DNA of 64,000 nucleotides from Shewanella sp. 10N.286.48.A6 (lineage in GTDB: Bacteria > Pseudomonadota > Gammaproteobacteria > Enterobacterales > Shewanellaceae), in contig NZ_MCVI01000016.1 of assembly GCF_002873135.1 (NCBI RefSeq), forward strand, positions 147,153-211,152, read 5' to 3'. The translations under genes and the position numbers were made by a program. Of this stretch, positions 1 to 8,520 are shown piece after piece. How positions within the stretch are numbered: the first letter of the stretch is position 1; each line of letters starts with the position of its first letter. Under the pieces are notes generated by a model. The model saw nothing but the letters and a program-made list of their open reading frames with translations. It did not search any database and was not told where the DNA came from.

Positions 1-702
1 TCCGCTGTATAAAATACTGATGCGATCGCACCATTTTGCTAAATTTTCTAGTTCATGGCTGACTAGCAGTATAGAGACATTTTGAAGTTGGTTTAATTGA
101 GCTAACAAACGAAATATTTGCGCTTGAGTACTTAATTCCATCGCATTGGTTGGTTCGTCGGCGATTAATAACTTAGGGTGGTTAGCTACTGCCATAGCAA
201 TCATTACCTTTTGGCAGGCACCTTCAGAAAGTTCCCAAGGGTAGCGCTTCATAATGGCTTTGGGCTTTTTAATTCCAACTTTATGAAGCCATTTTTGCGC
301 GGTTAAATGAGTGTCTTTTGCTCTGCGCCAAAAAGGCACGGCTTTGTTTGGCGTGAGCGATTCAATTAACTGACTGCCGATAGTTTTTACCGGGTCTAAA
401 CTGCCAGAAGGGTCTTGGAAAATCATGGTCATATCACTGCCCATTAAGCTGCGACGTTGCTTTTTAGTCATTTCCAATAAATTTTTGCCATCCCACATCA
501 TGCGATCGGCAATGATGCGCCAGTTTGGGCCTAAAACGCCTAGTACCGCTTTGGCTAATAAGCTACGCCCAGAACCTGATTCACCAACTAAGCCATGAAT
601 TTCACCCGGATTAATGGTTAAACTGACTTTCTCAAGTACCTTCACTGTGCCTTGTGGGGTATCGAGTTCGATAGTGAGATTTCTGACATCAAGTAATGGC
701 AT
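1..702 (-). CDS. sapD: SapD, peptide ABC transporter ATPase (3' part cut off by window edge)
   Basis: ATP-binding subunit of the Sap peptide (dipeptide/oligopeptide family) importer, acting on the cytoplasmic face. The ATG at 702 opens MPLLDVRNLTIEL, as in enterobacterial SapD. About 234 codons are present and the frame is still open at base 1. Visible parts: Walker A at residues 40-47 reading GESGSGRS, a Q-loop region MIFQDPSGSLDP, a signature region LSEGACQKV (degenerate, as SapD is known to be) and Walker B LLIADEPTNAME. The invariant Walker A lysine is an arginine here (residue 46, bases 565-567), which would be expected to weaken ATP binding or hydrolysis. It lies 3' of sapC in the same operon, with its ATG three bases before the sapC stop codon region. 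sapF presumably follows outside the window. Confidence 0.93.
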   Translation of the reverse strand, partial: MPLLDVRNLTIELDTPQGTVKVLEKVSLTINPGEIHGLVGESGSGRSLLAKAVLGVLGPNWRIIADRMMWDGKNLLEMTKKQRRSLMGSDMTMIFQDPSGSLDPVKTIGSQLIESLTPNKAVPFWRRAKDTHLTAQKWLHKVGIKKPKAIMKRYPWELSEGACQKVMIAMAVANHPKLLIADEPTNAMELSTQAQIFRLLAQLNQLQNVSILLVSHELENLAKWCDRISILYSG

Positions 703-705
703 GGG

Positions 706-1596
706 CTAGTTTCTTATCGGCGCGAGCGCCGAGCGTAATCCGTCACCCACCAAATTAATGGATAACACAGTAAATAGGATCGCCAAACCTGGAATGGTAA
801 TCGACCAAGGCGCAATTAATTGGCTGTTTAACCCTTGAAAAATCATCGCTCCCCACTCTGAGCTAGGGGCTTGTGCTCCAAGATTGAGAAAGCCTAAGGC
901 GGCAATGTCTAATATCGCCACCGATATGGCAATGGTCGTTTGAATAATAACCACTTCCCAGACGTTTGGCATGATGACATACCAAAAGATTTGTATTTGA
1001 CTGGCGCCATCAAGTTTAGCGGCAATAACGTATTCTTTTTGTAGCTCTTCATGTACTGCTTGGTGAATTGCCCGCACAAATTGCGGCGTTAAGGCTAAGC
1101 CTACTGCCCAAAATACATTTATTAACCCCGGACCGGTCACTGCGACAACCAAAATGGCGAGCAATAATGACGGAATTGATAATAAGGCATCGAGCAAATG
1201 ACCTAAAATACTTGATTTTAACCCACGCATCATTCCTGAAAGGGAGCCAATAATAAAGCCGACGATTAAGGCGCAAAGCACCACAATTAATGACATGCCG
1301 AACGTTAATCTAACCCCATGCAATAAGCGGCTGAATAAGTCTCGGCCTAAATCATCGGTACCTAAAAAATGTGAAACATGTCCAAGGGCGTCCCATGATG
1401 GCGGTAATAATATGGCATCAGGATTTTGCATTTCTGGTGGGTAAGGAGCGAGTAGCGGCCCCAATACAACCAGTAGTAATAAAAATATTACCGCCCAAAG
1501 GCCTGCGACAGCAAATGGGTTACTAGCAAATGCTTTCCACAATTGCATCATAGGTGAAGCTATGTGTTCATCCTGATATATTTTAATTGCTGGCAT
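706..1596 (-). CDS. sapC: SapC, peptide ABC transporter permease
   Basis: Inner-membrane permease of the Sap importer, 296 aa, the same length as I recall for E. coli SapC. It has an N-terminal membrane segment (about residues 25-50), a periplasmic stretch with the DppC/OppC-family motif LGTDDLGRDLFSRLL, and a permease domain with several hydrophobic helices. The EAA-type loop reads AAKLDGASQIQIFWYVIMPN. The start overlaps the end of sapB by 14 bases, and sapD follows within a few bases, so sapA-B-C-D are translationally coupled. Confidence 0.95.
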   Translation of the reverse strand: MPAIKIYQDEHIASPMMQLWKAFASNPFAVAGLWAVIFLLLLVVLGPLLAPYPPEMQNPDAILLPPSWDALGHVSHFLGTDDLGRDLFSRLLHGVRLTFGMSLIVVLCALIVGFIIGSLSGMMRGLKSSILGHLLDALLSIPSLLLAILVVAVTGPGLINVFWAVGLALTPQFVRAIHQAVHEELQKEYVIAAKLDGASQIQIFWYVIMPNVWEVVIIQTTIAISVAILDIAALGFLNLGAQAPSSEWGAMIFQGLNSQLIAPWSITIPGLAILFTVLSINLVGDGLRSALAPIRN

Positions 1597-2614
1597 ACAG
1601 TTCTTTCCTATTAATAGGGTTAATAGTGGTATGCACTAAATCAATCATAATGCTTAAAAAGATAATCAGCAAAGAGACTGAAAGGATCCCTGCTTGAATC
1701 ACGGTGTAATCTCGCTGATATATTCCTGCAATAAGCCATGATCCCACCCCTGGCCATGCAAAAATTACCTCGACAATAATGCCGTAACTGGCAAACGAGC
1801 CAAGCATTAAGCCAAAGGCTTTAAGAACTGGGATAAGCGCGTTAGGTAAGGCATGTTTCATTAAAATACTATAGGTATTAAGGCCACGGGCTTCAGCAGC
1901 GCGAATATAGGTTTGGGTCATAACCGTCATCATTGCTTGACGTGTGATACGTATAACGACAGTAAAAGGTAATACCGCTAAGGTTACCGCAGGTAAAATG
2001 ATGTGTAATAAGGCATCTTTAAATGCTGAGATCCGATAGGCTTCATGTGATAGCAAAGTATCGATCAGCATAAAACCTGTGACGGGTTCAATTTCATATA
2101 ATAAATTGATTTGTCCAGAGATCGGCAACCACTCTAGCTTTACCCCAAACCATAATGACAAGGTTAATCCGAGCCAGAATACAGGTATAGAGTAACCGGT
2201 TAAGGTTAGGGCTAAAATACTGCGCTGGACTGACTTGCTTTCACTTAATGAGGACAATACGCCAAGTGGCACTCCAAAAAATATTGCTATCGTCCCAGCA
2301 AATAATGACAATTCAAAAGAGGCGGGTAACACGTTACTGAGCTCTGTGGCGACACTTTGTTGTGAGTTAACCGAAATCCCTAAATTGCCTGATAATCGCT
2401 CGGTTAAATAAGCGATAAATTGACTAAGCTGGTTACTATCAAGCTTAAAGTCTGCAACGGTTTGTGCTTGTTGCTCACTGCTAGGGAACTGTATCCCAGT
2501 TAAGGCGTAGCTTTTTTCAACTGGAAACATACCGGTGGCAAAAAACAGTACCGCAATCATAACCAATGAAGTGGCAAAAAATAAATTAATTCGTCTTAGA
2601 AAATAACGCCACAT
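1583..2614 (-). CDS. sapB: SapB, peptide ABC transporter permease
   Basis: Second permease subunit of the Sap system, 343 aa, DppB/OppB family. A hydrophobic N-terminal helix (residues about 10-30) is followed by a periplasmic loop and a permease core. The EAA-type loop is RAAEARGLNTYSILMKHALP, and the C-terminal part carries EVIFAWPGVGSWL, typical of this family. Its ATG overlaps the sapA stop codon by one base and its end overlaps sapC by 14 bases. Partners are SapC (permease), SapD (ATPase) and SapA (binding protein). Confidence 0.95.
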   Translation of the reverse strand: MWRYFLRRINLFFATSLVMIAVLFFATGMFPVEKSYALTGIQFPSSEQQAQTVADFKLDSNQLSQFIAYLTERLSGNLGISVNSQQSVATELSNVLPASFELSLFAGTIAIFFGVPLGVLSSLSESKSVQRSILALTLTGYSIPVFWLGLTLSLWFGVKLEWLPISGQINLLYEIEPVTGFMLIDTLLSHEAYRISAFKDALLHIILPAVTLAVLPFTVVIRITRQAMMTVMTQTYIRAAEARGLNTYSILMKHALPNALIPVLKAFGLMLGSFASYGIIVEVIFAWPGVGSWLIAGIYQRDYTVIQAGILSVSLLIIFLSIMIDLVHTTINPINRKELYASN

Positions 2615-4242
2615 TAAGGTTTTTTCTCCGCAGTTTTTAGTTCGATATTAGAGAAAGCCATTCCACCATAGGGGTTAACATCTTTAGTTGATACTGAAAT
2701 GTTTTTTAGGATCAATTTTTGTCCATGGGCAATATTAACCAAGGGAACTTGCTGATGAATGAGCTGTTCAGCTTGCTGATATAGCGCCTTTCTTGTGGTT
2801 TTTATTGGCGTAGCTTTAGCTTGTGCAAGTATTGCGTCCAATTCAGCTGAACACCATTTAGAACGGTTATTATTTGATTCTAGGGCTGAGCAACTGAGTA
2901 GTGGGGTAAAGAAATTATCAGGATCGGTATTGTCAGCATTCCAACCAATTAATACTGAATCATAATCTTGGCTAATTAATTTTTGCGTAAACACGCTCCA
3001 GTCATAACTGACAATATTCACTTTAACCCCAATGTTGGCTAAGTCGGCCTGAATCAGCTCTGCGGTCTTGAGGGCGTTTGGATTATAAATTCGCACCACT
3101 GGCATCGCCCAAATATCAAAGGTTAAGTTATTAACCCCTGATTCTTCTAACAGCCTTTTAGCTTTCTCAGGATCAAAATCATTAGGGTCGGATGAGTCTG
3201 AATAAGCCCATGATCCTGGCGGCAGCATTCCGGTCGCTTCTACAGCGGTGTCATGGTAAACCACATTAAGGATATTTTTCTTATCAATGGCATGGGCAAG
3301 GGCAAGTCGAACTCGCACATCGTCTAGAGGAGGCTTTTGAGTGTTAAATGCCCAAAAACCGACGTTTAACCCCGGTTTAGTGTTAACTTTTAAGTGTTTA
3401 TGCTGTTTAATTACTGCAAGTTCATTTGCCTTTGGCAGGGCAGACACATGGCAATCTTTAGTGATGATTTTAGCCAGTCTAGACTCACTTTTAGGTGTGA
3501 TATCAAAAACTAACAGGTCAATTTTAGCCGCTTTACCCCAATATGCGGTATTGCGTTTATAGCGAATAAAATCATTTTTGACATAATCTGCGAGGTAAAA
3601 AGGCCCTGTGCCGATGGCGAAGTAATCGATATTTTCAGGGGTACCTGCCTGCCATTGTTGCTCGCCATATTCGGCAGAAAGAATAACGGCAAAATCAGTG
3701 GCCAAATTAGCTAAAAATGATGCATCAGGTTGGGTTAAGTGGAATACCACTTCATAATCGTTTACTTTTTCGACTCGACTCACTAAGTTGGAAAAATCAA
3801 TACTTTGGAAAAATGGATAGCCAGTTCTGCTCACTGAGTGAAAAGGATGCGCGGGATTAATGATGCGATTAAATGAGAATAGTACATCATCGGCATTAAA
3901 ATTTCTTGAAGGTTTGAACAAATTATTGTGCTGGAACTGTACGCCTTTACGCAACACAAAGTGATAACGTAAGCCATCATCGGATATGCGCCACTGGGTT
4001 GCCAGCGCAGCCATAAAATCAGATGAGTCATTGTTATAGTCAATTAGGCGGTTGTATAACTGATTAGAACTGGCATCAATAGTGGTACCAGAAGTGACCA
4101 ATTGCGGATTAAAGGTTTCAGGATTGCCCTCAGAGCAATACACAATACCTGATGGGACATTGAGTTCACCACAACCTGTTACTAAAAAACTTAGCAAGCA
4201 GAGTAATGCAGCAGGTTTAAAGCGTTTTAATGTCTCACGCAT
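2614..4242 (-). CDS. sapA: SapA, peptide-binding protein of the Sap importer, predicted lipoprotein
   Basis: Solute-binding protein (SBP family 5, 542 aa) that should capture peptides in the periplasm and deliver them to SapBC. The N-terminus has basic residues, a hydrophobic stretch and a lipobox, LVTG before Cys24, so lipid anchoring is predicted. Characterised enterobacterial SapA is described as a soluble periplasmic protein, so this is a difference worth noting. Family signatures include GNPETFNPQL near residue 39, YHFVLRKGVQFQHN and FNADDVLFSFNRI. It is the first gene of sapABCD. Only 71 bases separate it from the end of pspF upstream on the same strand, so readthrough from pspF is possible. 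Confidence 0.93.
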   Translation of the reverse strand: MRETLKRFKPAALLCLLSFLVTGCGELNVPSGIVYCSEGNPETFNPQLVTSGTTIDASSNQLYNRLIDYNNDSSDFMAALATQWRISDDGLRYHFVLRKGVQFQHNNLFKPSRNFNADDVLFSFNRIINPAHPFHSVSRTGYPFFQSIDFSNLVSRVEKVNDYEVVFHLTQPDASFLANLATDFAVILSAEYGEQQWQAGTPENIDYFAIGTGPFYLADYVKNDFIRYKRNTAYWGKAAKIDLLVFDITPKSESRLAKIITKDCHVSALPKANELAVIKQHKHLKVNTKPGLNVGFWAFNTQKPPLDDVRVRLALAHAIDKKNILNVVYHDTAVEATGMLPPGSWAYSDSSDPNDFDPEKAKRLLEESGVNNLTFDIWAMPVVRIYNPNALKTAELIQADLANIGVKVNIVSYDWSVFTQKLISQDYDSVLIGWNADNTDPDNFFTPLLSCSALESNNNRSKWCSAELDAILAQAKATPIKTTRKALYQQAEQLIHQQVPLVNIAHGQKLILKNISVSTKDVNPYGGMAFSNIELKTAEKKP

Positions 4243-4313
4243 TTTTTCATCATATTATTTAGGTACTGAATAAGTATTTTAGCAGTGTTAATAACTTAGG
4301 AGCAAATATCCTA

Positions 4314-5411
4314 TTAAGACTTTTCAAGTAAATTATACTTTTTCAAAATGCCCCGCAGTTGGTGGTAGCTTAAACCTAATATTTCAGCGGTTTTCTTTTG
4401 ATTATATTGGCTTTGGGCTAAGGCACTTTTTAGCAGGTTAATCTCATAGTTTTCAGTATGCTCTTTAAAGTCTAATGGGAAGCGAATATCTCTGTCTGTT
4501 GCACTGGTGCTAACTGATGATGCTTCATTGTCAGTGGAGTCATCGGTTACTGGAACCGCGACTGAAGTATCGGGAGCTTGATGCTCTGTTTGCTGCCTTT
4601 CACGAGTTTTGATTCTTGATGTTGGTCGATAAGGAGAGGCAAAAGGATCGACAATAATGTGGTCAATTTCTTCACCTTCAGATCCTCGACGATAGACGCT
4701 GCGTTCGACCACGTTTTTAAGTTCGCGGATATTACCTGGCCAGCGATATGACATGAGTTGCTCTATAGCTACTGGACTAAAACCGCCAAAATAATCTAAA
4801 TTCAGTTGCCTTGCCATGCTCACGGCAAAATGCTCTGCTAAAGGCATAATGTCTTCTGTGCGGCTACGAAGGGGCGGTAGGGTGATAACATCAAAGGCTA
4901 ACCTATCCAGTAAATCAGCCCTAAATTCACCATTTTCAGCTAATGAAGGTAAGTCCTCATTGGCAGCACAAATTAACCTTACATTGGTATTAACTGTTTT
5001 ACTGCCACCCACTCGTTCGAATTCACCGTATTCGATGACACGTAACAGTTTCTCTTGAATTAATCCTGAGGTATTGGCCAGCTCATCTAAAAATAAGGTG
5101 CCTTCATCGGCGCGTTCGAAGCGACCTTCATGTTTGCCTTTCGCGCCCGTAAACGCACCAGACTCGTGGCCAAACAGTTCGCTTTCAAGTAATGATTCAC
5201 TTAATGAAGAGCAGTTTAATTTAATAAACTCTTTATCCCAACGGCCTGATAAATAGTGTAACCGCTCGGCGATTAATTCTTTACCTGTGCCGCGTTCACC
5301 AATAATTAATACCGGCTTAGAAAGTGGGGCAACTTTAGAAACATGTTCTAATACCTCTAACAAAGCATTAGATTGTCCGATAAGATTGTCTTGCTCAAAT
5401 TGTTTAGTCAC
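4314..5411 (-). CDS. pspF: PspF, sigma-54 enhancer-binding activator of the psp operon
   Basis: AAA+ activator of sigma-54 RNA polymerase at psp promoters, held in check by PspA. It lacks an N-terminal receiver domain, as PspF does. Walker A GERGTGKE lies at residues 38-45, the sigma-54 contact loop GAFTGA at 85-90, Walker B TLFLDE at 105-110, and a sensor/arginine region follows (FRADLLDRL). The C-terminus is a Fis-type helix-turn-helix (KKTAEILGLSYHQLRGILKK). At 365 aa it is longer than E. coli PspF (about 325) because of a Ser/Thr/Asp/Glu-rich linker at about residues 265-315. The start codon is GTG (5411-5409). It is divergent from pspA, as in enterobacteria. Confidence 0.96.
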   Translation of the reverse strand: MTKQFEQDNLIGQSNALLEVLEHVSKVAPLSKPVLIIGERGTGKELIAERLHYLSGRWDKEFIKLNCSSLSESLLESELFGHESGAFTGAKGKHEGRFERADEGTLFLDELANTSGLIQEKLLRVIEYGEFERVGGSKTVNTNVRLICAANEDLPSLAENGEFRADLLDRLAFDVITLPPLRSRTEDIMPLAEHFAVSMARQLNLDYFGGFSPVAIEQLMSYRWPGNIRELKNVVERSVYRRGSEGEEIDHIIVDPFASPYRPTSRIKTRERQQTEHQAPDTSVAVPVTDDSTDNEASSVSTSATDRDIRFPLDFKEHTENYEINLLKSALAQSQYNQKKTAEILGLSYHQLRGILKKYNLLEKS

Positions 5412-5531
5412 TGTAATTTTTAGTCTATTACGCTAACAAGTGGTGAAAATCATAATAGTGGGCTGCGGCATTAAAAGAAAGAAAAAGTTAATATTTTGGT
5501 TATGATGTTGAATTGTCTGGCTTTTTAAAAG

Positions 5532-5547
5532 TTGGCACAACTCGTGA
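5532..5547 (+). promoter_or_regulatory. Probable sigma-54 promoter of pspABC
   Basis: TTGGCACAACTCGTGA contains an exact -24 element (TTGGCAC) and a weaker -12 element (GTGA, with the key G present) at sigma-54 spacing. It sits 42 bases before the pspA ATG in the pspF-pspA divergent region, where PspF-dependent promoters are known in other bacteria. The predicted transcription start is near 5558. The weak -12 box lowers confidence. Confidence 0.6.
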
Positions 5548-5589
5548 ATAGTAAACTTCGACATTAACAATATTTTTGAGGGACACATT

Positions 5590-6285
5590 ATGGGAATCTT
5601 CTCACGCTTTGCAGATATCATTAATTCGAACATCAGTGCTTTACTTGATAAAGCTGAAGATCCAGAAAAAATGGTACGCCTGATCATTCAGGAAATGGAA
5701 GACACGTTAGTTGAAGTACGCTCTACTTCTGCAAAAGTATTAGCAGAAAAGAAAGAATTACTAAGACGCATTAGCCGAGTTCAAGAGCAAGTGATTGATT
5801 GGCAAGCTAAAGCTGAATTAGCTTTATCGAAAGATAGAGAAGACTTAGCAAAAGCTGCGCTAATTGAAAAACAAAAAACGGTTTCATTATTAGAAACCCT
5901 TGAGATGGAACTTCAAGTAGTAGAAGAGCACATTGCTCGTCTTAAACACGAAGTTGAACAGTTACAAGAAAAACTGAATGATGCCAGAGCACGCCAAAAA
6001 ACCATTATTATGCGCAAGCAAACTGCCACTTCACGTTTAGAAGTTAAAAAGCAGCTTGATTCAAGTAAAATTGATGATGCGATGGTGAAGTTTGAGCAAT
6101 ATGAGCGTCGCGTTGAAGGTTTAGAGTCACAAGTTGAAGCTTATGATATTGGTAAAAAGGGTAGCCTTGCTGATGAGTTTGCGGCACTTGAAGCTGAAGA
6201 TTCAGTCAATGACGAACTTGAAGCATTAAAAGCGAAAGTGAAAGCTAAATCGCAACCTAAATCAAAAACTAAATCAGACAAGTAA
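5590..6285 (+). CDS. pspA: PspA, phage shock protein A / membrane-protecting IM30 family
   Basis: PspA (231 aa) inhibits PspF in unstressed cells and forms membrane-bound scaffolds that limit proton leakage under envelope stress. The N-terminal amphipathic helix MGIFSRFADIINSNI is followed by the family signature ALLDKAEDPEKMVR and LIIQEMEDTLVEVR, then almost continuous coiled coil to about residue 190 and a Lys-rich tail. An SD-like GAGGGA lies at 5578-5583. It is the first gene of pspABC, 19 bases upstream of pspB. Confidence 0.97.
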   Translation: MGIFSRFADIINSNISALLDKAEDPEKMVRLIIQEMEDTLVEVRSTSAKVLAEKKELLRRISRVQEQVIDWQAKAELALSKDREDLAKAALIEKQKTVSLLETLEMELQVVEEHIARLKHEVEQLQEKLNDARARQKTIIMRKQTATSRLEVKKQLDSSKIDDAMVKFEQYERRVEGLESQVEAYDIGKKGSLADEFAALEAEDSVNDELEALKAKVKAKSQPKSKTKSDK

Positions 6286-6304
6286 ACTTTTTCAGAGGTG
6301 AGTT

Positions 6305-6544
6305 ATGGATATGGATCTTCTTATTGCCCCAATCATTATATTTTTAGTTATTGTGGCACCTATTTGGTTGATTCTTCATTATCGCAGTAAGCGACAAGTG
6401 AGTCAGGGGCTCACTGAAGAAGAGTTTACACAATTGAATGAATTAATTGCCCAAGCTGAAAAAATGGGCCGACGTATTGAAACATTGGAAGCTATTTTAG
6501 ATACGGAAGCGCCAGAGTGGAGGGGGAAAGATGAGCACAGCTAA
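6305..6544 (+). CDS. pspB: PspB, phage shock inner-membrane sensor subunit
   Basis: Small inner-membrane protein (79 aa) that works with PspC to sense envelope stress and release PspF from PspA. One N-terminal transmembrane helix (residues about 5-25, ending WLILHYRSKRQ) is followed by a cytoplasmic helix with the typical PspB pattern ELIAQAEKMGRRIETLEAIL. The 3' end overlaps pspC by 14 bases, indicating coupled translation. Confidence 0.95.
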   Translation: MDMDLLIAPIIIFLVIVAPIWLILHYRSKRQVSQGLTEEEFTQLNELIAQAEKMGRRIETLEAILDTEAPEWRGKDEHS

Positions 6545-6926
6545 CGGTCGCACATTATACCGCATCCCATCATCAGGCAAAATTTCTGGGGTATGTGCAG
6601 GGATTGCAGACTTTTTTAATCTTGAAACCTGGTTAGTCAGAGTGGTCGTAGTCTCAATATTTTTATTGGGTGGTTCTGGGCCTGTGTTTATTATCTATGT
6701 CGCCTTATGGATGATATTAGATATTAAGCCTGAAGATACAACACATGCCAAAGGCCACAAAGATATTGAAGTGAAGAAAAAGGTTTGGCAGGCAGGAGAG
6801 CCGGCAAAACGTGCCTTACATGATGTAAATAGTCAGTTTTATGCACTTGAAATTAGACTGCAACGACTTGAGCGCCATGTCACTTCCGATAATTTTGATT
6901 TGAAAAGAGAAATTAATAATCTTTAA
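6531..6926 (+). CDS. pspC: PspC, phage shock membrane sensor
   Basis: PspC-domain protein (131 aa). The N-terminal half carries the family core LYRIPSSGKISGVCAGIADF and a hydrophobic helix (about residues 38-65). The C-terminal half is polar with a short predicted coiled coil. With PspB it forms the stress-responsive membrane complex that binds PspA. It is the last gene of the psp operon here; no pspD or pspE was found before the terminator. Confidence 0.96.
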   Translation: MSTANGRTLYRIPSSGKISGVCAGIADFFNLETWLVRVVVVSIFLLGGSGPVFIIYVALWMILDIKPEDTTHAKGHKDIEVKKKVWQAGEPAKRALHDVNSQFYALEIRLQRLERHVTSDNFDLKREINNL

Positions 6927-6961
6927 CTCGATTCAGACGACTATCTTCATATAATTCCAAT

Positions 6962-6990
6962 GGGCGGTTTACCGCCCTTGTGTTTTTTTA
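6962..6990 (+). terminator. Rho-independent terminator after pspC
   Basis: GGGCGG-TTTA-CCGCCC stem-loop followed by a T-rich tract, 36 bases after the pspC stop codon. Flanking CAA/TTG can extend the stem. Confidence 0.85.
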
Positions 6991-7064
6991 GCAAAGACTT
7001 GATTATCAGTACTTGAAAATATTTTTCATCCCTATTTTGCTTATTCCTTAATTTGAGATTAACT

Positions 7065-8519
7065 ATGAGCTTTATTGATCGTTCAATTAATAAAATTTCC
7101 CAAAAAACTCATCAATTAGTTCATCGCTCAACCGATCGGCATGTTCGTTTAGCCGTGACCGGTTTATCAGGGGCGGGTAAAACCGCCTTTATAACAGGGC
7201 TGGTTAACCAAATGCTCCATGCGGGGCTGCAATCAGAAAAAAGCCAAACTCAAAACCCATTGCCTTTGTGGCAAGTGTGCCGTGAAAATCGTTTGATAGG
7301 CATTAAACGCGCCATGCAACCTGATTTAGCCATTGCCAGTTTTGACTATAAAGGAGCGATGACATCATTAACCCAGTCGCCTGCAACTTGGCCTGCATCA
7401 ACCCGTAATATCTCTGAGTTAAGGCTAGCGATTAAATATCGTCCTCAAAAGGGCATATTGGCAAAACTTGCTGATACTGCCACCTTGTATGTGGATATTG
7501 TTGATTACCCAGGTGAGTGGTTATTGGATTTACCAATGATGAAGCAAAACTTCATCCAGTGGTGTGAGTCACAAATTGACGTTAAGCACCGATTAGCTGC
7601 CTCAAGCTATTATCCGCAGTTTGTTAGTGTATTAGCTAACATCAATTTATCAGAAACTGCTGATGAGCATAAGTTAAAGCAGATTGCAGACTTGTACCAA
7701 ACATTACTGGTCGACTTGGTTAACAACCAAGGCTTTTATCTTGCACAGCCTGGTCGAATGCTATTACCTGGAGAGTTTGCCGATACCCCTTTATTGGCCT
7801 TTTTCCCACTCATAAATCTCAGTAATGATGAATTAGCCAATTTAGAAAACGCTGCTGACTCTAGCTATTACCAAGTGCTAAAGCGTCGCTATGAAGAGTA
7901 TGTTTCAGTGGTGGTTAAGCCGTTTTATCGGGATTATTTTGCTAGTTTTGATCGTCAATTGGTGCTGGTGGATTGCTTTAATGGCCTAAACAGCGGTAAA
8001 GCACAATTTGAGGATATGGGTAATGCACTCAATAGTATTGTCGAAAGCTTTCATTTTGGACAATCGAGTTTATTAAGGCGTTTGTTCTCACCTAAAATTG
8101 ATAAGTTACTGTTTGCCGCCAGTAAGGTTGACAGGGTTACTCGTGATCAACAGAGCCATGTATTAAGTTTATTGACCGATATGCTAAAACACAGTCAGCA
8201 CTTTGCTAACTATGAAGGCTGCGAAGTCGAAACGATGGCCATTAGCGCCATCAAAGCCACACAGCATGGCATGGTATCAACAACCAGTGGCGAGCAAGAA
8301 GTGGTCAGAGGCATAGATAAAAATCAGCAAATGCTCACCATATTTCCAGGCGAAGTGCCTCAGCGGTTACCCCAAGATAGCTTTTGGGACAAGCAAGGCT
8401 TTAATTTCGTGTCTTTTAACCCGCCTCGATTACCACAATCATCGATGTCCGACCCTCGTTTTGAGCATATTCGCTTAGATCATCTTTTACAGTTTTTGCT
8501 GGGGGATAAGTTGCAATAA
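7065..8519 (+). CDS. ycjX: YcjX-family P-loop NTPase
   Basis: YcjX/DUF463 family predicted nucleotide-binding protein (about 484 aa), commonly found beside psp genes. The exact function is not established; an envelope-stress role is inferred from context. Walker A GLSGAGKT lies at residues 33-40, followed by a DYPGEWLLDLPM segment typical of the family. The ATG at 7065 (MSFIDRSINKI) is preferred. An in-frame TTG exists 12 bases upstream, without a better ribosome site. It is two bases from ycjF, so one operon. Confidence 0.92.
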   Translation: MSFIDRSINKISQKTHQLVHRSTDRHVRLAVTGLSGAGKTAFITGLVNQMLHAGLQSEKSQTQNPLPLWQVCRENRLIGIKRAMQPDLAIASFDYKGAMTSLTQSPATWPASTRNISELRLAIKYRPQKGILAKLADTATLYVDIVDYPGEWLLDLPMMKQNFIQWCESQIDVKHRLAASSYYPQFVSVLANINLSETADEHKLKQIADLYQTLLVDLVNNQGFYLAQPGRMLLPGEFADTPLLAFFPLINLSNDELANLENAADSSYYQVLKRRYEEYVSVVVKPFYRDYFASFDRQLVLVDCFNGLNSGKAQFEDMGNALNSIVESFHFGQSSLLRRLFSPKIDKLLFAASKVDRVTRDQQSHVLSLLTDMLKHSQHFANYEGCEVETMAISAIKATQHGMVSTTSGEQEVVRGIDKNQQMLTIFPGEVPQRLPQDSFWDKQGFNFVSFNPPRLPQSSMSDPRFEHIRLDHLLQFLLGDKLQ

Positions 8520-8520
8520 T

